From NCBI GenBank assembly GCA_945952225.1, contig CAMFHP010000033.1:1-64000 (forward strand): a stretch of DNA of 64,000 nt, written 5' to 3'. This document shows, piece by piece, positions 16,869-26,512 of the stretch. The notes under the pieces were generated by a model that saw nothing but the letters and a program-made list of their open reading frames with translations, was not told where the DNA came from and did no database searches. The translations under genes and the position numbers were made by a program. Source of the stretch: an uncultured Myxococcaceae bacterium (lineage in GTDB: Bacteria > Myxococcota_A > Polyangia > Polyangiales > Ga0077539). The first letter of the stretch is position 1. Every line of letters begins with the position of its first letter.

Positions 16869-17870
16869 GTGTTCCGTATTGGCACCTTCAACGTTCGCGA
16901 TCTCTTCGACGACACGCCGCCCCATGTGATCGGGCAGCTCGATCGCGACGGGTTCAGCCAGTGGGCCCAGCGCCGTGCGCGGGCGCTCTATCACCGCAAG
17001 CTCGAACACATCGCCTCGGTGGTCGCGCGCATGGACGCCGACATCGTGGCCTTTCAGGAGATCGAAGGCGCCCACGTGCTCGACGCGCTCCGCGCGCAGC
17101 TCGGGCCCAACTGTGACTTCCTCCCCGGCGTCGCGGGACGCGCCGACAGCCGCGGCATCGCGTGCGGTCTGCTCTCGCGTTTTCCCATCACGAGCGTCGA
17201 GACGCACGGGGCCGGTGAGCTGTCGTTTCCTGCGTTCGCCGAGGGCGATCCGCGTCCCTTCGCGGGCCGCCTCGAATCGCGCCGCGGCGTGCTCGAAGTC
17301 ACCGTCGCCCTCCCCGATGGAACGTCGCTCACGCTCCTCGTGGTGCACCTGAAGTCGTCGCGTCCCATCGCGCGCGTCGACAGCGCGGGCAACGCCGTCG
17401 ACGAAGACGGCCACTACGCCGCCGCCGAGGGGGCCGTGCGCACGGTGGTGGTGCGCCTCGCCGAAGCGCTGCAACTGCGCTCGCGCGTCGAGGCGCGGCT
17501 GCTTCGAGACGGACGCGCGCAGCTCGCGGTGCTCGGTGATTTCAACGACGGCCCCGAGTCGCTCACGGTGCGCTCGGTGACCGGCGAGCTCGCCGAACCG
17601 CCGCGCGGACGCAACGCCGACCTCGACGCGGCCACGTCGCTCGACCTCGGCGTGCTGCACCAGTGCGGGAGGGCCGTTCCCCCCGGCGCGCGGCACACGA
17701 TCATGCACCGCGGGCAGGGTCAGCAGATCGACCACATTCTCGTGAGCCGCACGCTCTGGAAGCGCTTTCGCAGCGCGCGGGTGTTGAACGAAGAGCTCCG
17801 CGAGGGCACCAACGACAGCCGCGAAGAGGTCGAGAGCGACCACGCGCCCATGGTGGCCTCCTTCGCGTGA
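16869..17870 (+). CDS. Endonuclease/exonuclease/phosphatase (EEP) family protein
   Basis: This 333-residue protein starts at GTG 16869. It shows the EEP-fold catalytic motifs in order: IGTFNVRDLF, the metal-binding Glu in VAFQEIEGAHV, LVVHLKSSRP, the Asp-x-Asn of VLGDFNDGP, QIDHILVS, and the terminal SDHAPMVA. These residues coordinate Mg and the phosphodiester. There is no signal peptide, so it is likely cytoplasmic. The substrate could be DNA, RNA or a phosphate ester; the motifs alone do not decide. It follows proA by 59 bp and may be separately expressed. Confidence 0.85.
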   Translation: MFRIGTFNVRDLFDDTPPHVIGQLDRDGFSQWAQRRARALYHRKLEHIASVVARMDADIVAFQEIEGAHVLDALRAQLGPNCDFLPGVAGRADSRGIACGLLSRFPITSVETHGAGELSFPAFAEGDPRPFAGRLESRRGVLEVTVALPDGTSLTLLVVHLKSSRPIARVDSAGNAVDEDGHYAAAEGAVRTVVVRLAEALQLRSRVEARLLRDGRAQLAVLGDFNDGPESLTVRSVTGELAEPPRGRNADLDAATSLDLGVLHQCGRAVPPGARHTIMHRGQGQQIDHILVSRTLWKRFRSARVLNEELREGTNDSREEVESDHAPMVASFA

Positions 17871-17926
17871 GCGATGCGGCGCTCCGCCCGTGAGGGGAGC
17901 GCCCGCAACGTGTGGGGGAGTGAGGG

Positions 17927-19345
17927 TCAGAAGCCGAGTGCGTCCATCGCGCTCGCGTTGTTTTCGAGGGCCGCAGCGCGGGCGCGTGCGGGTCGTGCGG
18001 CAGCGGGGGCCTGCGAGGCCGACGAGGCCGCGGCGCGTCCGCGCGCGATGCCCGCCGACTGACGCGCGAGCGAGCCGCGCACGGTGTCGTCGGAGAAGTG
18101 GTACTGCGCCTGCGCCTGCTGGATGCGCTGCTCGGCGTGGGCGAGCTCGGCCTCGGCGCGCTCGGCCTGACCCTGGTTGAGGAGCTGCGTCGCGCGGAGC
18201 TGCGACTGCGAGGCCTCCCAGCTCACGACCATGGCCTGCACGCGCTCCTGCGTGCTGCGCGCGGGCGCGGCGGCGTCGCGGGTGAGGTTGTACGAGAGCT
18301 CCATGGGCGCGTCTTCGCGCACGGTGCTCTCCTGCGGGCGCTGCCACACGAGGCGGGCGCGGCCCAGCGAGCGCGCGTTGGCCCCGGTGGTCGGAATGCG
18401 CGCGCGCAGAAGCACCTCGCGATGCTGCGCGCTGTAGAGGCTCCCGAGGGGCACGCGCACGACGCCGCCGCGGCGGTCGATGCGCACGGTGTCGCTGTCT
18501 TCGATGACCACGCCCTCACCGGGCGTGAACTCGATCATCACGTTGGCCGCCACGGTCTCGCCCAGGAGTTCGAGCTCGTTGTGGAGGATCGACGCCATCT
18601 GCTGCGGCGCTTCGAGGTGATACATCCGCCCTGCGCTGCGCACGGCCATGGTGTTGAGCATGGCCTCGTCGTAGTCGACGCCGACGCCGATCGCGGTCAC
18701 CTGCGTGCCGTGCTCCGTGGCCTGCGCCGCCACGTCGCCGATCGCGCCGCTGTCGGTGTTGCCCGACGTGGCGCGCCCGTCGGAGATGAGCACGATGCGA
18801 CGCACGGGGTGGGAGTCGGGCGCGCGGTCCGTCGCCATGCGCGCCGCGAGGAGGCCGTCGTGGAGGTTCGTGCCCCCGGCCGCGTAGAGCCCGCGCACGC
18901 GGCGGAGCAGCTCGGCGCGCGTGCCCGCGCTCATCACCGTGGGCGGCGCGAGCTCGGTCACCGAGTCGCTGAAGCTGTAGAGCGACACGAGGTCTCCGTC
19001 GGAGAGGCCGTCGAGAAAGCTCGCGGCGGCCATGCGCGCGCTCTCGATCTTGGCGCCGCTCATCGAGCCCGACGTGTCGACCACGAGGGCCACGTCGAGG
19101 GGCGGACGCGCCGTGGCCCCGGCCTGCGCGGGCGTGTCGATCCAGAAGCCCACCCACGTCGATCCGTCGCTGTTCTCGAGCACGTCGGTCTGCACCGGCG
19201 CCGCGTGGAGCCAGCCGCCCGTCTGCGTGGCGACGACGGTGCGATGGTTGGCGACGGTGGCGATCTGGAGGGTGCTGCGGGCGGGCTGCGCCGAGGCGCA
19301 GGCGGTGGCGAGGCAGGCGGCGAGAACGAGGGCTGATTGGCGCAT
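17927..19345 (-). CDS. von Willebrand factor A domain lipoprotein
   Basis: This 472-residue protein has a signal peptide ending in a lipobox-like ACLATAC (Cys about 16), so it is probably a lipoprotein. A VWA domain starts near residue 82 with an intact MIDAS motif DTSGSMS, the later Thr in GGTNLHDG and Asp in LISDGRATSG. A beta-sandwich-like stretch follows, and a long helical C-terminus rich in Ala, Gln, Glu and Arg (about residues 360-472). The layout resembles bacterial secreted VWA proteins of the TerY/YfbK type, which bind partners through divalent metal. The partner is unknown. Confidence 0.85.
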   Translation of the reverse strand: MRQSALVLAACLATACASAQPARSTLQIATVANHRTVVATQTGGWLHAAPVQTDVLENSDGSTWVGFWIDTPAQAGATARPPLDVALVVDTSGSMSGAKIESARMAAASFLDGLSDGDLVSLYSFSDSVTELAPPTVMSAGTRAELLRRVRGLYAAGGTNLHDGLLAARMATDRAPDSHPVRRIVLISDGRATSGNTDSGAIGDVAAQATEHGTQVTAIGVGVDYDEAMLNTMAVRSAGRMYHLEAPQQMASILHNELELLGETVAANVMIEFTPGEGVVIEDSDTVRIDRRGGVVRVPLGSLYSAQHREVLLRARIPTTGANARSLGRARLVWQRPQESTVREDAPMELSYNLTRDAAAPARSTQERVQAMVVSWEASQSQLRATQLLNQGQAERAEAELAHAEQRIQQAQAQYHFSDDTVRGSLARQSAGIARGRAAASSASQAPAAARPARARAAALENNASAMDALGF

Positions 19346-19426
19346 GGCGGCGGTGCTCCGTGTCGTGGGGGAGAGGCCGCTGCTGACGGGGCGCCCGCGC
19401 GAAAGTTCTCGCGCGTGTGACGGAGG

Positions 19427-19966
19427 TCAGAAGTAGAAGCGAAGGTGCGCCGCGGCCGCGACGCTGAGCCCGAGCTGCGGACCGTTCACGCTGTCGACGA
19501 GGTAGAGCCGCGGCACCGCTTCGAGCGCGAGGTCGAGGGGCGCGGAGAACTGCAACGCGATGCCCACGGGGAGCTCCGCTTCGACGAAGAAGCCGCCGCT
19601 GTAGTGGCGCCCGTCGGGCCGCGCGTACTCGCCGCTCACGATGCCCACGTTGGCGCCGGGGCCGAAGTACCAGCGCACGTCGGCGTACGAGGTCGACGCG
19701 AGGCGGTCCATCCAGAAGAGGAAGTCGGCCCGCGCGCCGAAGTACCCGTAGCCGCTGCGGTAGCTCCACGTGAAATCGACCTGGAGCGAGTTCTGCTCGC
19801 GGAGAAACACGTTCAGCGCGAGGCCCACGTTGGGATAGCCCGCCGCGAGGCCGACCCCGATGTTGCGGCCGTGGCCCACACGCGAGACCTGCGCCTCGGC
19901 GGCGGCGCTGAGGGTGAGCGGAAGGGCGAAGGCGAGGGCGCCCACGAGGCGCGTGCGTCGGAGCAT
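19427..19966 (-). CDS. Small outer-membrane beta-barrel protein
   Basis: This 179-residue protein has a signal peptide (LVGALAFALPLTLSAAAEAQ). The rest is alternating hydrophobic and polar residues with aromatic girdles and ends in HLRFYF, the terminal Phe signature recognised by the BAM complex. The length suggests an 8-stranded barrel. ATG 19966 is preferred over 20005 because it places the signal peptide at the N-terminus. No specific family was recognised. It may be a porin-like or structural outer-membrane protein. Confidence 0.7.
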   Translation of the reverse strand: MLRRTRLVGALAFALPLTLSAAAEAQVSRVGHGRNIGVGLAAGYPNVGLALNVFLREQNSLQVDFTWSYRSGYGYFGARADFLFWMDRLASTSYADVRWYFGPGANVGIVSGEYARPDGRHYSGGFFVEAELPVGIALQFSAPLDLALEAVPRLYLVDSVNGPQLGLSVAAAAHLRFYF

Positions 19967-20029
19967 GGGAGGCGCATCACACCGCGTCGCGCGCGTGCGT
20001 TTCAAGGGCCTCCGTGAGGCGTCGGCGGT

Positions 20030-20596
20030 CTACGGCTCCCGCGAGGCGTCGACGGGTTCGCGCAGGGTCACGCAGCGGCCCTCGCTGGAGCATTGCCCCG
20101 ACGTGGCGGCCGGGCACCGCGTCGCCGGGCACGGGAGCATCGCGGCGCACCCGAGCGCCTCGGCCCGCGTGCGAAGGGAGGCGAGCGCGAGGAGGTACGC
20201 ATCGGACGCGGCGACGAAGACCTCGCACGCGCAGCACAGGGTCTCGCACACGCGCACGTCGCACTCCGACGACGAGCCGCAGGTGGCGGCGGTGCGCACG
20301 GCGGCGGCGTACTGCTCCGCAAGCTCGGCGCAGGGGGGCGACGGCGCGTCGAGGGGGCGCGCGAGGTCACCGCCCGCGGAGGCGTCGCGGGCGACGTCGG
20401 CGGACGCGTCGGGCGCGCTGTCGAACACCACCACGTCGACGGTGGGCGCGCGGTCGAGGGGCACATCGTTGGAGACGGTCACATCGCGCGGATCGACCAC
20501 GGCGTCGCGCTCTTCGTAGCGCGCGTCGGGGGTCGTCGGCGCGTCGTCGCTGCACCCCAGGGTGAGGGCCAGCGCGGCGAACAGAGGCCGAAGCAT
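20030..20596 (-). CDS. Cysteine-containing lipoprotein of unknown function
   Basis: This is a 188-residue protein with a short signal and clear lipobox (ALTLGC, Cys 15). A low-complexity linker rich in Asp, Ala, Val and Pro (residues 16-85) follows, then a compact domain with about twelve cysteines (CAELAEQYA ... CDVRVCETLCCACEV ... CPATRCPA). The pattern is common in myxobacterial surface lipoproteins. No enzymatic motif is seen. It lies 27 bp downstream of purS on the same strand and may be read through from the purine genes. Confidence 0.7.
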   Translation of the reverse strand: MLRPLFAALALTLGCSDDAPTTPDARYEERDAVVDPRDVTVSNDVPLDRAPTVDVVVFDSAPDASADVARDASAGGDLARPLDAPSPPCAELAEQYAAAVRTAATCGSSSECDVRVCETLCCACEVFVAASDAYLLALASLRTRAEALGCAAMLPCPATRCPAATSGQCSSEGRCVTLREPVDASREP

Positions 20597-20623
20597 GGGC
20601 GCGAGACTACCGCACCCCGAGGC

Positions 20624-20872
20624 TCAGCGCGCGGCTTCGTCGACGACCACGTGACCGTCTTCGATCACCGGGTTCACGAGGAGCTTCTCGACCGCGAGCG
20701 TGAGCGCCGCCTGCACGTCGCCCGCGGCGTCGTCGAGCTCCAGCTCGATGAGCTTGCCCACGCGCACGTTGCGAACGCCCTGGATTCCAAGGCTTTCGAG
20801 GCCACGGCGCACGGCCTCGCCCTGGGGGTCGAGCACCTCACGCTTCAAGGTCACCATCACGCGGGCACGCAT
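20624..20872 (-). CDS. purS: Phosphoribosylformylglycinamidine synthase subunit PurS
   Basis: This is an 82-residue protein with the PurS pattern: ARVMVTLKREVLDPQGEAVRRGLESLG, VRNVRVGKLIELEL and a closing CEKLLVNPVIED-like stretch (EKLLVNPVIEDGHV). PurS holds PurL and PurQ together in the FGAM synthase complex, passing ammonia between them. It starts 5 bp after the purC stop, so it is in one operon with purB and purC. purQ and purL do not follow; they must be elsewhere. Confidence 0.93.
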   Translation of the reverse strand: MRARVMVTLKREVLDPQGEAVRRGLESLGIQGVRNVRVGKLIELELDDAAGDVQAALTLAVEKLLVNPVIEDGHVVVDEAAR

Positions 20873-20877
20873 CGTCG

Positions 20878-21876
20878 TCAGCCTCCAGAGGGGTGTTGCG
20901 AGAGCCGCGCGGCCACCGCGGCGAGGCGGGGCGCGGGCGGGCGAAGGTCGGCCACGAAGGGGCGGCCCGTGATGCGCTCGAAGGCCTCGACGTAGCGCCG
21001 CGCGGCCTCGATGCGCACCGCGTCGGGCATCGCGGGAACGTCTCCGTCGCCCGTGAATCCCTGCGCCGCGAGCCAGCGCCGCACGTACTCCTTGTCGAAG
21101 CTCTCGGGCTCCTCGCCGCGCGCGTGACGCTCGGCGTACGAGCCCGCGAACCAGAAGCGCGACGAGTCGGGCGTGTGCATCTCGTCCATCACGACGAGGC
21201 CGCCGCCGAGGTGCGCCGGGAGCCGTCCGAACTCGTACTTCGTGTCGACGAGCAGGAGCCCCTGCGCCGCGCAATGCGCCGCGCCCGCGTGAAAGAGCGC
21301 GAGGGCCATGGCGCTCACCGCTTCGAAGTCTTCGCGCGTCAGAACCCCTTCGGCGATGAGCGACTCGCCCGACACCGACACGTCGTGTCCGCCCTTCGCG
21401 GCCTTGGTGCTCGGCGTCACGATCGCGTGCGGGAGCGGGTCGTTCTTGCGGAGCCCGTCGGGCAGTGCGTGGCCGCAGAACGTACGGTCGCCGCGGGCGT
21501 AGGCCGTCCACACCGAGGTGCTCGTGACGCCCGTGAGGTACGCGCGCACCACGATCTCGACGGGCAGCGGCTCGCACTCGTGGGCCACCATCACGTTCGC
21601 GTCGGGCGCTTCGAGCAGGTGGTTGGGCGCGAGGTGCTTCGTGCGTTCGAACCAGAACACCGCGAGCTCCGAGAGCACCTGGCCCTTGAGCGGCAGTGTG
21701 CCGAGCACGCGGTCGAAGGCCGAGATGCGGTCGGTGGTCACCAGCACGCGACGCCCGTCGGCGAGGGAGTAGTTGTCGCGCACCTTGCCCTGGTAGAAGC
21801 GCGCGCCGTCGAGGGGCAGCGCAGTGGCGTCGAGCGGGTGCGCGAGGGCCGCGCGGAGGGTGGCGTCGTCGATCAC
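20878..21876 (-). CDS. purC: Phosphoribosylaminoimidazole-succinocarboxamide (SAICAR) synthase
   Basis: This enzyme joins CAIR and aspartate using ATP in purine synthesis. The 332-residue product has the long-form PurC motifs: FYQGKVRDNYSL (nucleotide-binding strand), VTTDRISAFD, LPVEIVVRAYLTG, LLLVDTKYEFG and the Asp-rich DEMHTPDSSRFW followed by SFDKEYVR. It is preceded by purB (15 bp) and followed by purS (5 bp) on the same strand, a compact purine operon. Confidence 0.97.
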   Translation of the reverse strand: MIDDATLRAALAHPLDATALPLDGARFYQGKVRDNYSLADGRRVLVTTDRISAFDRVLGTLPLKGQVLSELAVFWFERTKHLAPNHLLEAPDANVMVAHECEPLPVEIVVRAYLTGVTSTSVWTAYARGDRTFCGHALPDGLRKNDPLPHAIVTPSTKAAKGGHDVSVSGESLIAEGVLTREDFEAVSAMALALFHAGAAHCAAQGLLLVDTKYEFGRLPAHLGGGLVVMDEMHTPDSSRFWFAGSYAERHARGEEPESFDKEYVRRWLAAQGFTGDGDVPAMPDAVRIEAARRYVEAFERITGRPFVADLRPPAPRLAAVAARLSQHPSGG

Positions 21877-21891
21877 AGCGGCGGTCTCCGT

Positions 21892-23214
<1,323 letters not shown>

Positions 23215-23281
23215 CGCGGCGCGCACCCTACGCCCACGTCGCGGGCGGTGTCACGACCGCGCGCGCGCCGTCACACGTCCG

Positions 23282-23968
23282 TCAGGCGGCCGTCGCGAGG
23301 GGGCGACCGAGGGCCACGAGGTCCGGCGCTTCGAGCACGCGCTTCGCGGCGCCGTCGCGGGCCACGGCGAGCATCGCCGCACCGAGCTCGCGGGTCGTGA
23401 GCACGTGCCGCGGGGCGATCGCCTTCCACAGCGGAAAGAGCGCGCCGAGCACGGTGTACATCCCGCGGTAGAGCGGCGTCTTCGACCGGATGCCTCCCAC
23501 GGGCTGGATGTACCCCGGCCGCAGCATGAACGCCCCGCGCGCGAAGGGCATCGCGAGGAGCGCGTTCTCCGTGCGCCCCTTCACCCGCGCCCACATCACA
23601 CGGCCCTTCTCGGTGCTGTCGGTGCTCGCGCCCGAGATGTAGAGAAAGCGCGCGTCGGGGCTCGCGGCGCGCACGGCCTCGGCGGCGGCCAGGGTGTAGT
23701 CGTAGGTGATCTCGGTGTAGCGGGCTTCGTCGAGGCCCACCGACGAGATGCCGAGGCAGAAGAGGCACGCGTCCCATCCGCGCAGCGTCTCCGCGAGCGC
23801 GGTGTAGTCGCGAAAATCACGGTGGATCACCTCGGTCAGCTTGCCGTGCGTCACCCCGGTGGGCGTGCGCGTCACCGAGAGCACCGCGGTCACCGCCGCG
23901 TCGTCGAGGGCCGCCTGGAGCACGCCCTGACCGATCATCCCCGTCGCGCCGAACAGAATCACACGCAT
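23282..23968 (-). CDS. NAD(P)-binding atypical SDR protein
   Basis: This is a 228-residue protein starting at ATG 23968 with a Rossmann motif at the extreme N-terminus (MRVILFGATGMIGQGV). The core includes CLFCLGISS and FLYISGASTDS, the position of the usual SDR Ser, and the helix WARVKGRTENAL with a lysine where YxxxK enzymes carry Lys. The Tyr is not in place, as in atypical NmrA/HSCARG-like SDRs. An N-terminal extension from ATG 24031 is possible but unlikely. It may be a redox sensor or an oxidoreductase. It precedes purB by 67 bp on the same strand. Confidence 0.75.
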   Translation of the reverse strand: MRVILFGATGMIGQGVLQAALDDAAVTAVLSVTRTPTGVTHGKLTEVIHRDFRDYTALAETLRGWDACLFCLGISSVGLDEARYTEITYDYTLAAAEAVRAASPDARFLYISGASTDSTEKGRVMWARVKGRTENALLAMPFARGAFMLRPGYIQPVGGIRSKTPLYRGMYTVLGALFPLWKAIAPRHVLTTRELGAAMLAVARDGAAKRVLEAPDLVALGRPLATAA

Positions 23969-24069
23969 GGTCGCACCGCTCCGTCGCCGCGGCAGACCCG
24001 TCGTCGGCCCGGCGGGTGTCATGGTTGACAATCGAGACCCAACTTGTCAACCCATGCACCGGTTGTCGG

Positions 24070-25152
24070 CTACATCGCGAGGGTGCCCGCGACGGGGAAC
24101 GTGCGGCCCATGCAGTTGGTGATGCCGCAGGTGAGGCCCGCGAAGGCCGTGGTGAAGGTGCCGGTGAAGTGCGTGGCGTCGGTGAAGCGCCCGGCGAGGG
24201 TGTAGGTCTCGGCGCAGTCGCCCGCGACGGTGCCGCTCGCGGTGAACATCCCGCCCGAGGGCGCGGGGCCGGTCATCATGGTGGGGCCGCCGACGACGGT
24301 GATGCCGCTGGTGGTCACGGTGATCTGCACGAAGGTGAGCGAGAGGTTCAGCACCTCCATGCCGAGGAGGCTGCTGCACGAGTACGTGACGCCGGGCGAG
24401 AGGGTGTAGCGGCCCGAGCGCGGCGCGCTCCCCATGCAGCTCGCGACGGGCGCGTGGGAGCACATCGTCCCGGTCTCGGCGCAGGTGTCGGTGGTGCACG
24501 CGTCCATGTCGTCGCAGCTCGGGGCCGTGCCCGCGACGCAGCCGAACTCCACGCAGCGCTCGGCGCCGTTGCAGCGCAGGCGGTCGTCGCAGTCCATGTC
24601 GCTGGAGCACGTGCGCTCGCGGATGCACCCCATGCCCGCGCGGCACACCTCGCCCGACGCGCATCGGCTGTTCTGCGCGGTGTACACGCAGCGTCCGTCG
24701 GCGCCGCAGGTGTCGAGCGTGCACGCGAAGGCGTCGGCGCAGTCGGCGTCGGTGCGGCACCCCGACGAGGTGGTTCCGCTCACGCAGCCGCGGGTCGTGT
24801 CGCAGGTCTGCATGGCCGGGCACATGTCGTTCTGCGCGGTGTGGGCGCAGGTTCCGTCGACGAGGCACGTGTCGCGGGTGCAGGCCACGCGGTCGTCGCA
24901 GTCGGCCTGGCGCGCGCACCGTTGGGGAACCACACACGAAGGCCCATCGGGCACGTGCTCGCACTGACCGCCCACCACGCAGAGGTCGCGCGTGCAGGCC
25001 ACGCCGTCGTCGCACTGCGCGGCGGAGGTGCATCCCATCGAAGCGTCGGCGCCGTCGGTCGCGGCGTCGGTGGTGAACTGCGCGGGCGTGCCGTCGCTGC
25101 ACGCGACGAGGGTCGTGAGGGCGAGGGCGTACGCGAGCTGTCGTGCGACCAT
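24070..25152 (-). CDS. Cysteine-rich modular lipoprotein, copy 1 of a tandem pair
   Basis: This 360-residue protein has a signal peptide and lipobox (TTLVAC, Cys about 18). Residues 40-225 form repeated Cys modules of the form C.DDVACTRDLC...G.C.H (Dickkopf/colipase-like spacing seen in myxobacterial surface proteins). At least five modules are visible. Residues 230-360 form a separate beta-rich domain (SGRYTLSPGVTYSCSS...) with Thr/Gly-rich strands and paired Cys. The downstream neighbour at 25176-26150 has the same two-part plan, so one arose by duplication. It is probably surface-exposed; function unknown. Confidence 0.8.
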   Translation of the reverse strand: MVARQLAYALALTTLVACSDGTPAQFTTDAATDGADASMGCTSAAQCDDGVACTRDLCVVGGQCEHVPDGPSCVVPQRCARQADCDDRVACTRDTCLVDGTCAHTAQNDMCPAMQTCDTTRGCVSGTTSSGCRTDADCADAFACTLDTCGADGRCVYTAQNSRCASGEVCRAGMGCIRERTCSSDMDCDDRLRCNGAERCVEFGCVAGTAPSCDDMDACTTDTCAETGTMCSHAPVASCMGSAPRSGRYTLSPGVTYSCSSLLGMEVLNLSLTFVQITVTTSGITVVGGPTMMTGPAPSGGMFTASGTVAGDCAETYTLAGRFTDATHFTGTFTTAFAGLTCGITNCMGRTFPVAGTLAM

Positions 25153-25175
25153 GGGAGAACTCCTGCGGGCGGTGA

Positions 25176-26150
25176 TCATCGGCGCGCGCCGTCGACGAGG
25201 CCCGAGCGCGAGAAGCAGCTCAGGGCGGCGGAGCAGTTGTCGAAGGTGAGGTTCCACGAGCCCGCGAAGCGGTTGGCCGCGGTGAACGAGCCGTTGAGCG
25301 TGTAGCGCCAGGTGCAGCCGCCGCGCGATTCGCTCCCCGTGGCGGTGAACATCCCATCGGTGGGCGCGGGGCCCGTGAGCGTCGCGGGCAGGCCCGTCAC
25401 GGTCACCCCCGAGGCCGACACCGCGAGGGTGATCTGCGCGATGGGGCCCACCGTGCCCGCGCCGCACGAGTAGGCGATCGCGGGCGTGAGGTCGTAGGTT
25501 CCCGGCGCCACGACGCCGCCGCACATCGTGGCCATCGGGTGCTCGCAGCGCGCCATCGCGTCGTTGCAGACGTCGCCGGTGCACGGGTCCGTGTCGCGGC
25601 AGTCGACGGCCGTGCCCGCGGAGCAGCGCCCCGAGACGCAGCGCTCCGTGCCGTTGCAGAACATCCGGTCGTCGCAGTCGGCGTCCGTGCGGCACGACCC
25701 CGGCGCGGCGCATCCCGCGCTCGTGCACACCTGACCGCTCGGGCACTGCGCGTCGTCGTTGAGGTTCTGGCAGCGTCCGCCGGCCGCGCAGAGGTCGCGC
25801 GTGCAGGCCACGTTGTCGTCGCACTGGGCGCTGGTGGTGCAGGCCGTCGCCGACGCGCATCCGACGCCCGCGAGGCAACGCTGGCCCGTGGGGCAGCGCG
25901 AGCTCACCGCGGTGTGTTCGCACACGCCGCCGATCACGCAGTCGTCGTCGGTGCACGCGAGGCCGTCGTCGCAGTCGGCGCTGCGGGCGCATCGCATCAC
26001 GTCGGCGCCCACCGCGCGGTCGACGAGCGCGGCGTCGGTCGCGGCGGTGCCGTCGGAGGAGGCGTCGGCGGGCGTGAAGACGGCGTTGCGCGACGGATCG
26101 CTGCACGCCACGGCGAAGGCCGTCAGCCAGAGGCACACACGGGGTCCCAT
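25176..26150 (-). CDS. Cysteine-rich modular lipoprotein, copy 2 of a tandem pair
   Basis: This is a 324-residue paralog of the protein encoded at 24070-25152. It has a signal peptide with lipobox (AFAVAC, Cys about 16), an Asp/Ala linker, then Cys modules (CDDGLACTDDDC, CDDNVACTRDLC, CDDRMFCNGTERC) and a C-terminal beta-rich domain starting GTYDLTPAIAYSCG. The shared C-terminal pattern includes TGPAPTDGMFTATG here and TGPAPSGGMFTASG in the other copy. The two genes are 23 bp apart and co-directional, hence likely one operon. The start ATG 26150 is at the edge of the non-coding region in front of the MATE gene. Confidence 0.8.
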   Translation of the reverse strand: MGPRVCLWLTAFAVACSDPSRNAVFTPADASSDGTAATDAALVDRAVGADVMRCARSADCDDGLACTDDDCVIGGVCEHTAVSSRCPTGQRCLAGVGCASATACTTSAQCDDNVACTRDLCAAGGRCQNLNDDAQCPSGQVCTSAGCAAPGSCRTDADCDDRMFCNGTERCVSGRCSAGTAVDCRDTDPCTGDVCNDAMARCEHPMATMCGGVVAPGTYDLTPAIAYSCGAGTVGPIAQITLAVSASGVTVTGLPATLTGPAPTDGMFTATGSESRGGCTWRYTLNGSFTAANRFAGSWNLTFDNCSAALSCFSRSGLVDGARR

Positions 26151-26315
26151 CGTGGCGACGGTATCACCGCGCTGCGCGGCGCCGCGCCACGTTTCTCCGC
26201 GCAGAAGGGCCCTGTGGCGAGGGCAAGCGCGAAGGTTTCGCTTGATGTTGTTGAGGTGCGAAAAATCTGCTTGACGGTGGCGGGGTGACTTTGCGAGGGT
26301 CGCCCCCCTCCTGCC

Positions 26316-26417
26316 ATGACCCACTGCAACCGCCCCATCGCCATGATCGTTTCGGTGAGCCCGTGCTCGCCCGCGATCACCTGCTGCGACGAGTCGGTCG
26401 TGGGAGGGCAGCGCTAA
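26316..26417 (+). CDS. Possible 33-residue cysteine-containing leader peptide or small protein
   Basis: In the MATE leader an ATG at 26316 opens a 34-codon frame ending in TAA at 26415. The peptide has a hydrophobic middle (PIAMIVSVSP) and four Cys, two adjacent (ITCCDES). No good ribosome-binding site is present; the nearest purine-rich stretch (GAGGG, about 26295-26299) is too far. It could be a regulatory upstream ORF, a ribosomally made peptide precursor exported by the MATE transporter, or a chance frame. I know of no modification enzyme in the window that would support the second option. Confidence 0.3.
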   Translation: MTHCNRPIAMIVSVSPCSPAITCCDESVVGGQR

Positions 26418-26447
26418 CAAGACCCAGGAATCGCACTCCGCTCCGAT

Positions 26448-26495
26448 GGCCCCGCGACGACCTGGCAACTCCCAGGGAGTCGACGAACGGGGGCC
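26448..26495 (+). ncRNA. Structured hairpin in the MATE gene leader (candidate cis-regulatory RNA)
   Basis: An outer stem pairs GGCCCC (26448-26453) with GGGGCC (26490-26495). Inside it CGAC (26455-26458) pairs with GTCG (26479-26482), followed by a tandem G-A/A-G mismatch (26459-26460 with 26477-26478) and a 5-bp stem CCTGG (26461-26465) / CCAGG (26472-26476) closed by a 6-nt loop. A 7-nt purine-rich bulge (26483-26489) sits on the 3' side. Tandem G-A pairs next to an asymmetric bulge recall kink-turns. The hairpin ends 5 nt before the GGAGG ribosome-binding site (26501-26505), so folding could control translation. It matches no riboswitch class I can name. Confidence 0.5.
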
Positions 26496-26512
26496 GTCGA
26501 GGAGGTGGTGTG

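Noticed and set aside
26151-26512. Known riboswitch class (guanidine, manganese, cobalamin, glycine) before the MATE gene
   Set aside because: The conserved cores of those classes as I know them are not visible; only an unassigned structured leader is claimed.
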